From JAWVFK01 sp033856175 (GTDB taxonomy: Bacteria; Actinomycetota; Thermoleophilia; Solirubrobacterales; 70-9), in the NCBI GenBank assembly GCA_033856175.1, contig JAWVFK010000010.1, positions 1 to 64,000 on the forward strand: 64,000 bases of DNA, given 5' to 3'. Under the pieces are notes generated by a model that was not told where the DNA came from, searched no databases, and saw nothing but the letters and a program-made list of their open reading frames with translations. Positions 51,131 through 60,500 of the stretch are shown in pieces. The number at the start of each line of letters is the position of its first letter. Position 1 is the stretch's first letter. The translations under genes were made by a program, and so were the position numbers.

Positions 51131-51937
51131 ATGACCACGGAGCTCGCCTCAGGCAAGCTGCTGCTGGACGAACCCGCCGAGGCGGTCGCCCGGCTGACGC
51201 TCAACAACCCCGAGCGCCGCAACGCCCTCGACCACGAGGTCCTCGACGCCCTCGCCGAGGTGCTGCCGACCCTCGACCGCGAGATCGAGGTCCGCTGTGT
51301 CCTGTTGACCGGCAATGGCAAGACGTTCTCGGCGGGCTACGACATTGCCGAGATCCCCGACCAGACCTTCGAACGCGATGCCGAGGCGCTCGTCGCCCAT
51401 CCCTTCCACGCAGCGCTCGAGGTCCTCGCCGCTCATCCGTGGCCGACGGTGGCGGCAATCAACGGCCACTGCCTCGGCGGTGGCCTAGAGCTGGCGCTGA
51501 CCTGCGACCTGCGGCTCTGCGCCGCCGGCGCCAAGCTCGGCATGCCACCCGCCAAGCTCGGCCTGATCTACGGCCACACGGGGCTGCGGAAGTTCCTCGA
51601 CACGATCGGCCTGGCGCGGACCAAGGAGCTGTTCCTAACCGGCCGCAACGTCGGCGCCGAGCGCGCCGAGCAGTTCGGCCTCGTCAACGAGGTCGTCACC
51701 GACGACGCACTCGCCGGCGCGGGGGTCGAGCTGGCGGCGGCGATCGCCGCCAACGCGCCACTCTCGGCGAAGGGCAACAAACTCGCGATCGAGACGCTCG
51801 TCGCCAATCCGAGGTTGAGCGATCAGCAGGAGCGCGAGCTGATCGAGCTGCGCGAATCGTGCTTTCGCTCCGAGGACTTCCGCGAGGGCATCCGCGCCTT
51901 CGCCGAGAAGCGCGCGCCGCACTGGCGCGGGCGCTGA
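51131..51937 (+). CDS. Enoyl-CoA hydratase/isomerase family protein 2
   Basis: This crotonase-fold protein has 268 residues. TFSAGYDIAEI and NGHCLGGGLELALTCD are the oxyanion-hole segments. The first catalytic Glu is present (GGLELAL) but the second position reads MPPAKLGL instead of PE, the reverse of the gene at 40692. It may be a decarboxylase, dehalogenase or hydrolase member of the superfamily. It lies 34 bases after the biotin carrier gene and is probably co-transcribed. Confidence 0.85.
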   Translation: MTTELASGKLLLDEPAEAVARLTLNNPERRNALDHEVLDALAEVLPTLDREIEVRCVLLTGNGKTFSAGYDIAEIPDQTFERDAEALVAHPFHAALEVLAAHPWPTVAAINGHCLGGGLELALTCDLRLCAAGAKLGMPPAKLGLIYGHTGLRKFLDTIGLARTKELFLTGRNVGAERAEQFGLVNEVVTDDALAGAGVELAAAIAANAPLSAKGNKLAIETLVANPRLSDQQERELIELRESCFRSEDFREGIRAFAEKRAPHWRGR

Positions 51938-51967
51938 GCCCTCGTGGCTCAGCAGGCGGACGCTCTC

Positions 51968-53731
51968 TCAGCTCTGTGAGAGTTTGCGCTTGCGCTCGAT
52001 CGGCTCGCCCGCCAGGCGCTGGTGCACTGCGGCGGCGAAGAGCATCACGAGCCCGACGGCGAGGAAGGAGACGACTCGCGCCATCGCCGTCAGCATCGTC
52101 AGGTCGTAGAGCACGAGCTTCGATAGGGCGACGCCGAGAAGGAGGAAGCCCGCTGTGCGCAGGGCGGCCCAGCGCGAGCGCAGACCGGCGACCAGCAGCG
52201 CGAACCCGATCGCTCCCCAGAGGACGCTGACCGTGGTCTGGGCGCCCTGGAAGACGGACTGCCCGCTCTCCCCCGTGTCGACGGTGGCGCCGAAGAGCCA
52301 GACGACGATCAGCGACGCCGCGTAGACCGTCAGGCCGCCGGCGATCCAGGCGGGCCAAGCGCCAAGCCGGTCACGGGCGAGCCCGGCCATCGCCGTCAGG
52401 CTCCCTGCGACGGCGAGGATGCCGAGGAGCTCCGGTCCGAATGCGGGCGCCTCGATGCCCTGAACGTGGCGGTAAGGCTGGATCGTCTCGTCGAAGAGGT
52501 GGGTGGGCGGCGCCACCGCGGCGAGCAGGAAAAGGACCGCGATGCCGGCGTAGACGACGGCGGCGACCTGCAGACGTGGCTCGTCGAGCTCGATCGCCAC
52601 CCAGGTGAGCAGCGCCCCGAGCGCAGCGAGCGCGAGGACGAGCCGCGAGCCATCGGCGATCGTCAGCAGGCCGGCGGCGAAGAGAGTGAGGCCGATCGAC
52701 CAGAGCAGGGTCCGCAGATCGCGCTTGGAGGCGACCTCGGCGCGGAGCGCGACGGCACCGATCAGGTAAGCGGCAGCGAGGGCTGCGAGGGCGACCCCAT
52801 CGGCGGAGAGCCCGAAGAGCTCACCCGAGACCACGGCCGCCATGGCGCCGGTGGCGAGGAACGCCGCGGAGAGCAGCAGCGTCGCGGTCGTGATGACGAG
52901 CGGCTGCTTGCGCCAGATCAGCTGGAAGGCCACCGCCGTGACCGTCACGATCGCCGAGAAGACAAAGGCGACCGTCAGCGCCAGCGCGGGCTGGCTGAGG
53001 TGCATGCCGATCCAAAAGCCGGCAAGCGACATGGCGACCGCCGAGACGATGCCGATCGCGAACCGCCACCGCTTCCAGAGGAAGAGCGCCGCTGTGGCGG
53101 CGAGGATCGTCACAACGACCATCAGGCTGCCGGCGGTGATCTGCTCGAGGAAGACGAGCGGGGCGAGCACGGCGCCGCCAAGGCTCAGGCAGGCAACCGA
53201 CTCACGGTCCCAGCTGATTCCGATGGCGACCCCGACCACGGCGACCGCGGCCGCGAATGCGATCGCCAGCGGGTCGGAGATCAACCCGTAGAGCGAGCCG
53301 GCCGCGAGGTCGGCGGCGAAGAATCCGGCGATCGCCGTCGCACCGGCAGCCAGCGCGGCCTCCATGTTGCCGAAGCGATCGCGGAGGACGAAGGCGAAGG
53401 CGAGAAGCCCGCCGGAGAAGAGAACCCCGCCGATCACCCGCATCTGCTCGCTGATCCAGCCGCGGTCGATCGCCATCGCGAAGAGGAAGGCGAGGCCGAG
53501 AAGGACGACGGCGCCGCCGACCCAGGCCAGGGTGCGGGTGCCGAGCACATCGCCAAAGCTGGCCGCTGGATCCCTGGGCCGGCTTGGGACGGGCCGCCCC
53601 TCGAAGGCCGCTGCGGGGACGTCGTGCGGGAGCTGCTCCTGACGCTCACGTGGGCGCGGGCGTGTCCCGGCGCGCTCCAGCTGCGCGAGCCTGCGCTCGA
53701 GGGAGGTGACGCGGTCTTCAAGTGCGGGCAT
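51968..53731 (-). CDS. DUF2339-type large membrane protein
   Basis: This protein of 587 residues begins with a coiled-coil segment (LEDRVTSLERRLAQLE) and about 35 disordered residues, followed by about 16 membrane helices. Segments such as WVGGAVVLLGLAFLFAMAI and LSKLVLYDLTML are typical of DUF2339. The role is unknown. Its start overlaps the XRE regulator gene by 14 bases, so the two form an operon. Confidence 0.85.
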   Translation of the reverse strand: MPALEDRVTSLERRLAQLERAGTRPRPRERQEQLPHDVPAAAFEGRPVPSRPRDPAASFGDVLGTRTLAWVGGAVVLLGLAFLFAMAIDRGWISEQMRVIGGVLFSGGLLAFAFVLRDRFGNMEAALAAGATAIAGFFAADLAAGSLYGLISDPLAIAFAAAVAVVGVAIGISWDRESVACLSLGGAVLAPLVFLEQITAGSLMVVVTILAATAALFLWKRWRFAIGIVSAVAMSLAGFWIGMHLSQPALALTVAFVFSAIVTVTAVAFQLIWRKQPLVITTATLLLSAAFLATGAMAAVVSGELFGLSADGVALAALAAAYLIGAVALRAEVASKRDLRTLLWSIGLTLFAAGLLTIADGSRLVLALAALGALLTWVAIELDEPRLQVAAVVYAGIAVLFLLAAVAPPTHLFDETIQPYRHVQGIEAPAFGPELLGILAVAGSLTAMAGLARDRLGAWPAWIAGGLTVYAASLIVVWLFGATVDTGESGQSVFQGAQTTVSVLWGAIGFALLVAGLRSRWAALRTAGFLLLGVALSKLVLYDLTMLTAMARVVSFLAVGLVMLFAAAVHQRLAGEPIERKRKLSQS

Positions 53732-54113
53732 GGCTCTTGGTCTCCTTCTGGGTGGCGACGGCGTCGCTTCCCTTGGTCTTGGTTCGTGGATTGAGGTCGA
53801 TGTCGAGATTGCAGTCGAGCGCCCAGGCGACGCGCAGCAGCGTGTCCATTCGTGGCGGTCGCAGGCCGCGCTCGAGCCGGGCGATCGCCGACTGCGTCGT
53901 GCCGCAGAGCTCGGCGAGCTCGCGCTGGGAGAGCCCGCGGGCGCTGCGCTGGGCGGTGACCTGCTTGGCGAGGGCGGCGTAGAACTCGGGTGCTTCGCGC
54001 TCGCGGAGCTTGAGCCGGGCGCGCATGCGATCGATCGCCTGGGACAGCGGCCGTGGGGCGGCTTCGCTGCGGGGCCGGCGGCGGCGGCGCGATTTGCGGG
54101 CTGGTTGGGCCAT
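53718..54113 (-). CDS. XRE-family DNA-binding protein
   Basis: This protein of 131 residues has a very basic N-terminus (RKSRRRRRPR), a helical segment, then a Cro/cI helix-turn-helix: VTAQRSARGLSQRELAELCG then TTQSAIARLERGLRPPRMDT. It probably represses its own operon with DUF2339 through the 9-bp-arm palindrome that begins 6 bases from its start codon and overlaps its -10 region. Confidence 0.88.
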   Translation of the reverse strand: MAQPARKSRRRRRPRSEAAPRPLSQAIDRMRARLKLREREAPEFYAALAKQVTAQRSARGLSQRELAELCGTTQSAIARLERGLRPPRMDTLLRVAWALDCNLDIDLNPRTKTKGSDAVATQKETKSHART

Positions 54114-54118
54114 CTCAG

Positions 54119-54142
54119 TACTGCTATACCCCGATAGCAGTA
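54119..54142. promoter_or_regulatory. Perfect 9-bp inverted repeat, likely XRE operator
   Basis: TACTGCTAT and ATAGCAGTA are exact reverse complements with spacer ACCCCG. The minus-strand -10-like TATAGC for the XRE gene (54123-54128) lies within it. Confidence 0.7.
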
Positions 54143-54191
54143 ATGCGATACACCTCGGTGGGCTCCGTGGTGCCGAGGAGGCTGCGGGAGC

Positions 54192-54197
54192 TAATCT
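54192..54197 (+). promoter_or_regulatory. Leaderless -10-like element before the DoxX-like gene
   Basis: TAATCT lies 8 bases before ATG 54206, without a ribosome site. Confidence 0.45.
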
Positions 54198-54205
54198 GCT
54201 CGTCG

Positions 54206-54568
54206 ATGCGACCGCGCCGCGCCTTCGGCCCCTTCTTCGTCTTCGCCGGGATCATGCACTTCGTCATCCCACGCCAGTACGAGGCGATCATGCCCGAGCG
54301 GCTGCCGGCCAAGCGCGAGCTGGTCTACGCCAGCGGCATCGCCGAGATCGCCGCCGGCGCCGGGACGATGCACCCGAAGACGCGCCGGGCGGCGAGCTGG
54401 CTGAGCGTCGCGACGCTGGTCGCAGTCTTCCCGGCGAACGTCAACATGGCGCTGCACCCCGACCGCTACCGGCTGCCGGGAGGGCGCGTCGCCCTCTGGG
54501 GCCGGCTGCCGCTGCAGGCGCTGCTGATCGCCTGGGCCCGCGCCGCCGGCGATCCCGAGCGCGGTTAG
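54206..54568 (+). CDS. DoxX-like membrane protein
   Basis: This protein of 120 residues has about four helices. RAFGPFFVFAGIMHFVIPRQYEAIMP and the following YASGIAEIAAGAGTM match the short DoxX-like group. The physiological role is uncertain. It is divergent from the XRE gene, and its 3' end overlaps the giant surface-protein gene on the other strand by 4 bases. Confidence 0.8.
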   Translation: MRPRRAFGPFFVFAGIMHFVIPRQYEAIMPERLPAKRELVYASGIAEIAAGAGTMHPKTRRAASWLSVATLVAVFPANVNMALHPDRYRLPGGRVALWGRLPLQALLIAWARAAGDPERG

Positions 54569-57500
54569 CGGCGGCGGTAACGGTTGCGCGCGTAGGCGGG
54601 AGCGGGAAGCTCGGGCTGGCGCCTGCGGGGGGTCGGCCGGACGGTGATCCAGCCGAAGGCGAGAACCAGGGCCATCAGGGTCAGGCCTCCGCCCCACTGC
54701 AGGTCGCGGGCCCAGGCCGAGGGCTGGCTGTGGTGCAGCATCGGGGTGAACGAGCCGCCTGGCTTGATCCGGTCGCGCCGGGTCGCCGAGTTGGGGTCAT
54801 GCCGGGTCATGCTCTGATCGGGTGAGGCTGGGCCCTGGGCGAGGTCGCCGCCGAGCTGCTGGGTCTCCGAGCTCGGGCTGTCGTTCTCCGACCCTGAACT
54901 CTGAACCGCAGCCTTCTTGGCCTCCTGCCGCGGTCGTGCCGGTGTGGGCGGCGCAACATTGATCACCGGCGGCGCCGGCGGGAAGAGCGAGAGCGAGGGA
55001 GCGACCGAGATCGAGGTCGGCGAGGTGAAGAGATTGAGCGTCGGCGTGGTGTTGTTGGGCGGCAGGGGAACCGCAGGCGGAGCGGTCGCCTGCAGTCCGG
55101 CGCCAAGCGGCGGTGCGGGGGGAACCGGCGGGGTCGGGATGTTGGGCGGTGGGACTGCGCCGGGAGGCGTCGCACCCGGCGGGAGCGGAGGTGGCGGAGG
55201 CGGAGAGTTGATCGCCGAAGGCGGCTCGGGCGAAAAACTCGGGCGCGGCTCGAAAACCAGGGGGTAGACGGCTGCCTTGTCCGCTACGGAGAGCAACGCG
55301 ATCGCAAAGGCCCGTGGCCGGTTCCCGTCGCCCGCATCGACCTCACCCGTCTGGCCATCGATCGTCGCGACGTTGCGATCGAGGCAGACGTAGGGATCGC
55401 ATGGATTTGACTTGCCGTCGGCGACAGCATCCCCATCGCCGCTGTCATTCGCGGCGGTGGCGCTGCCGCCCCCACTGTCATTCCGAGCGGAGCCGAGGAA
55501 TCTCTGTGAACAGCCGCCAAGCTGGGACGCAGCCAGCTGCTTCTCAGAGGCGTCCCTTGCCTCCAAGGGAAGCCATGGCTTCTCGGGATCTGCGAGTACG
55601 AGGTCGTAGCAGTGCGTGATCGCAGGCGAGTCGATCGCGTCATAGCGCAGCGCGGAGTCGATCCCCATCGCCTCGCGTCCCTCTCCCTTGAGAGCCAGGT
55701 GCTGATTGGGTCGCACGACATGAGCCTTCGCGCCCAGGCCGATCCAGTCGAAGATTGGCCGCTGCTCGACCACTGTCTTTGCCGGGTCGCCGGAGGGATC
55801 CAGGTGGACGACCGTGTAGCCGTGCCAGTAGCCATTCGAGGCCGAGCCCGAGGCTTCGCCGCCGGGGTTATCGGCGGGGCCGAACTTGCCACCGGAGGAG
55901 GCGGCGATGAGCTCTGGAAGGATGTTCCCCCCAGCGCTGAGGGGCTGGGGTGCAGAGGAGGGATAGGAGCCGCCTGGCGACGGAGAGTGATCGACCGCGG
56001 CTCCGCTCTGACCGCGGGCATAGGCCAGGCCGTTCCAGCCAAGCCTTCCGGAGATCACCGCCGAGACGTGGTTTTGCATCAGCACCGACTCGAGCGATGA
56101 TTCCTCGGTCAGGTTGACATCGGTCGGGTTGCCTGGGCCGTAGGAGTAGGGCGGTGTGTTGGTCAGGACGACCGCCTGCTCTCCCGCGGGCCGGGAGCTC
56201 AAAACGTTGGTGAGCCAGCTGAGCTGGCCGGCTGCTTCGTGCGGTTGCTGAAGCGGGTCGGAGGCGGCGAGCGAGCGCTGCGACGTGTCCAAGACGACTA
56301 CCCGGACGCTCCGGCCACCCTGCGTGACATCGAAGGCGTAGTGGGTATTGCCGCCGCCGGTGGGCGCGGTCGCGCCGGGAGTGGTCGTGCCGTTGACATC
56401 TTGGCTCGGGAGGCCGGCGTCAGAGGTCTTTATGCCCGATTCGGCCACCGGCGTGATGCTCGCCCCCGAGGCATTTGGTACCGGCCCACTTCCCCAGGGC
56501 GACGGCATGCTCGCAACGGCCTGCCGCCAGGCGAGGTTGGAGCCCGGGGCGCCGGTGCCCTGGCTTGCGGCGTGGGGAAGGCCTGGAGCGTGGGCGTCGA
56601 GCTCGCGCGTGCCCTGGCAGCTAACCCCGGCATTCACTTGCTGGCATTGCTGAAGCTGCGAGAGATCCTGACCGCCGATCGTCCCGAAGGTCGGCACCCC
56701 GGCGTCAAGCAGCGGGCCGGCGATCAGGTCCTCCCAGCGGTGCTCGCTCGTCGCCGGGTCGATCGGGCCCGCGGTGCTCGTATCAGCGGTCGGCTTTCCC
56801 GCCGCGTCTGAGACGTCGCCGGTGAACAGGGCTAAGGCAGGGCCGCCTGGCTGCTTTGAGCGCTGGGTGATCGCCGCCCCGATGCGGCGGCTGATCACCG
56901 TGTTGAACATGCTCGTGGCAGACATCTCCGGGCATGGCTCTTGCAGCGGCAGCGTGCACTCTGATTTGCCGAAGGCGGCGAAGGAGAGATTGCCCGCCGG
57001 GACGTTGGTGTCGGCAAGCGGCTTCGCCCGCCCTGCCCCGCCATCCAGCAACGGGTCCGTGGGGTCCGATGAGTAGTGGAGGATCGCCTCGCGGTGGATG
57101 CTGAGGAAGTCGTTGCCGGCGGGATCCCAGAAGCTACCGTGAAATGCCGCCCAGGCCTCGACCTGGCCGGCCTTCGTGCCGGGGATCAGCGCCAGTCCCT
57201 CCACGGTGGTGCCGCCTCCGTTGGCCGTGTTGCCGGTCAGCGGGTCGTAGGGGTCGCCCGGGCGTGCGATCTTGAGCCCTCGCGCGGTTGCGGTGAGGAT
57301 CAATCCGTCCTCGCCGCCGATCAGCGCCCCCTGCCCGCCACCCACCGGCAGCGCCACAGCGGTCATGTTCGGTGCGTGCCCGTCGCCGCCGTTGTTTTGG
57401 GCAATCTGCCAGTCGTCGGCGCTCGTCCGCTCGAGGATCAGGCCGTTATCCCCGACCGCGTATCCGTGCCCTTGCCCATCGATCGCGATCCCGTTGAGGG

Positions 57501-60500
57501 CGGTCGGGGCGCCTGTTTGGGGGTCAGCGGCCAGTGATTTGCCCGAAGCGTCTCTGCCCTCGAGCTTCCAGGTCCAGTCGCCGCCTGCGAGCCGGCCGGC
57601 CAAAACGTCCCCGGAGTCGGAGGTTAGCCAAGCCTTGGTCGGGCTCGGCATCGAGATCGAGGTTATTTTCGCCGCGACGGCCATAGCCTGGGGCGGGGCG
57701 ATGATCGAGAATTCACCGCCCGCCTGGCGGTACAGCAGGGTGCGAGCAGTGCCGCCGGCAAGCGCCGAGCCATCGGCTGCGACAGCCGCGGCATCGAGAT
57801 CGCGCGAGGTCCCGCACGGTGGCACGACCGGCAGCCCGCAGACGACGCCGGCGGCGGCGTCGAGCACAGCTCCCGCCGGCGAGATGTCGGCGATTCGCCC
57901 TTCGGGCCCGACGGCGATGCCCGCGCCATCCACCCCGACGGCAACCGCGTTCACCCCCACCGGATTGGTGACGACGCGACCCAGGTTCCAACCAGGGATC
58001 GATCTCTGATCCCAGCCGGTCAGGCGATCGTAGCGATAAAGGGTACCGCTGCTGGTCGAGACCCAGAGGCTTCCATCGCCCCCCGCCGCCGCGTCGGTTA
58101 TCTGCTCCCGGACCGGGTTGGGGGCGTCGGAGAAGACCGGATCGGGCACCTGGGTTGTGTAGTGGTAGAAGGCACGCGCTCCTGGACTTGTACCTACCAC
58201 GGTCCAAAATCTGCCGTTGCCATCGGCAGCGATCGCCTCCGGCGAGCCCCGGCCCGGGGTCTCCAACTCGTAGTAGTGGTTGGCGAGCCACGGCGTCCCC
58301 AGCGCCTGCCAGCGCTCATGCTGGGGGCTGATGGCAAGCATCGGATCGTGCGGCAGCGCCAGGTAGGAAGATGCGCTTGAGCCGCTCGCCGCGGGCAGCG
58401 TTAGCGCCTGGTTATCGTCGCCGAAGAAATTTGAGCTGAGATCGGGCAGGTAGTCGCTTGCCGCGTCGCCTGCCGCCCACTTTTCCCAGATCCCGCCGGC
58501 GAGGTGAAGGAGCGGGGCGGCAGGGGTCGTCAGGTTGTCGGTGGTTTTTTGGGTCGCCTCGTTGTTTTTCGCCGGGCCCACAAAGGCCCCAGCTCCGAGG
58601 TTGCCGTTTCGGCTCGCTCCGAAGTAGCCCGAAGCCCAGCCCTGGTAGGTGCCGTCGGCATTCTGGGCCACGGAGAGCGACCAGATCTGGCCCTGGTCGG
58701 CCGTCGAGGTGTTGCTCGGGTTATCGCCCAGGGGGTCATAGCCGCCCTGATCGGCGCGCCAGCAGCCGCTCTTATCGGAGTCGCTACAAGCTTCACCCGC
58801 TTGGTGGTAGATGATCATCGGGAACTCAAGCGTCGCGCCGGTCTGGTCGCCTACGCTGCCAAGTGAGGTGTCTGTGTCCTCGGAGCGGGTCGCGTAGAGG
58901 TAGACCCGCTCGCCGGCGCTGGTCAGCCCCAGGCGCAGGCCGTTGTTGCCCGCTGCCTCGGTGTTCGAGAAGGGCAGGCGTCCATTGAGGTCATCGCAGG
59001 CGCCCTTGTCGCCGCTCTCGAAGGCCGCCAGGCAGTCGGTCCAGACGTTGCCGTCAAAGTGGGCGAGGAAGGGCTTTTCCCTGGAACTGCTGCCGGTGCC
59101 ACCGGTCACCCAGCAGTCGCTCGGACCGGCGCAGGCGACGTGGGTCAGGCGGCCTTGGTAGTTGCCCACAGGAATCCCCCATGGCTGGCGGTCAAGCGAC
59201 CAGCGCCCGTCGTGGTAACGGATAATCGCTTGCGAGCCCTTATAGCTGCTGCCGATCGCCAGGACTTCGAACTCATTGTCATTTGAGGGGTTCGAGTCAT
59301 TCTCCAGCGGCACCCTGGTCGCGTCACCGAGCCGGACGCCGGCGGCGGCAAGTGGCGCCAGAACGGCGCAGGCGGAGGAAGGATCGCTCGGATCGCAGAA
59401 GCTCCACGACTGCCCGTCGTAGTGGTAGAGCGCGAGCCCACCCGCCGCTGCATTCCCGACCGCCCAGCCGTCGGCGCCGTCGCGGCTCATCACCAGTGTG
59501 CTTACGTCAAAGCCCGGTGCCGAGCCGCCGAATACGAACTGCGCCCCCGTGGCTTGCCTCAGGGTCCGCGAGCCGATGTCGGGAACGCTGCCCGGCGCGC
59601 TGCTGAGGGAGCCGGCGCTGCCGTAGGCCGAGCGGTCGGGGAGTGGGCCGCGGGTGTGGGAGCCGAGCTTCGGCGGTGGCGGCTGATTTGTTACGCCGTT
59701 AAGCGCCGACTGCTCGCCCAGGCTGAGGATCGCGCCGCGATCGCCGACGGCCCAGCCGGCGCCCTGCTCGCCGGTGGTGGTGAACGAGTTAAGCGCGTAG
59801 GAGGGCAGAAGGACGAGCTTGTATGAGGCCGAGGTGGCAGAGCTTTGTCCGGTGACGCCGCCGGGCAGATCATTGGCCTGGCAGTTCGGAAGGTTCGGCG
59901 AGAGGAGCCGGAGGAAGTCGGGGTTGAAGCCGTAGGGATAAAAGCCGCTATAGCCGTGGGTTGAGTCGTACGTGAGCTCGCTTTGGCACTTGCTGGGCGC
60001 CGGCTTGGTCTCCTCGGTCGTGGTGTAGGCAAGGCCCTGCCCGCTCGAGCGCAGCTCGCCGAGCGCCCAGTCCATGCCGGTGGAGGGGGAGGCACCTGTG
60101 CAGTGATCGTCGGCCGCCGCGCGCTCGGCGCAGATCCCGGCCCCGTCGCCGGATAGGAGGCGAACCGTGGAAGCACGGAGCGGCTTGCTGGCGGTGGCGG
60201 AGGTACTTACGTTGGCCGCCGCCTCGTTTGCGGTTCTTTGGCCCGAGATGGCCCAGCTCAAAGGGAAGAAGAGCGTCCTGAGGAGAAAGCCAGTGTGGTT
60301 TTTAATGGCAGTGTAGTCGCCGCTGCGCGCGCTGCCTACGGTCTGATCGGCGTCGCTGCCTACGGTCTGATCGGCGACGCTCTGGTTGGTGTCGCGGCTG
60401 GGCCCCGGCTGAGACAAACCGGGGATGACGCCGGAAAGCATCTCGGAGGATGGCTCTGTCTGGTCGCTGCCCGGGCCCGTCGACGGCCCGCCGGGGCTGG

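Noticed and set aside
55474..55510. Insertion sequence in the giant gene
   Set aside because: The element is under 40 bases, has no transposase and keeps the frame open, so it is only a short repeat.
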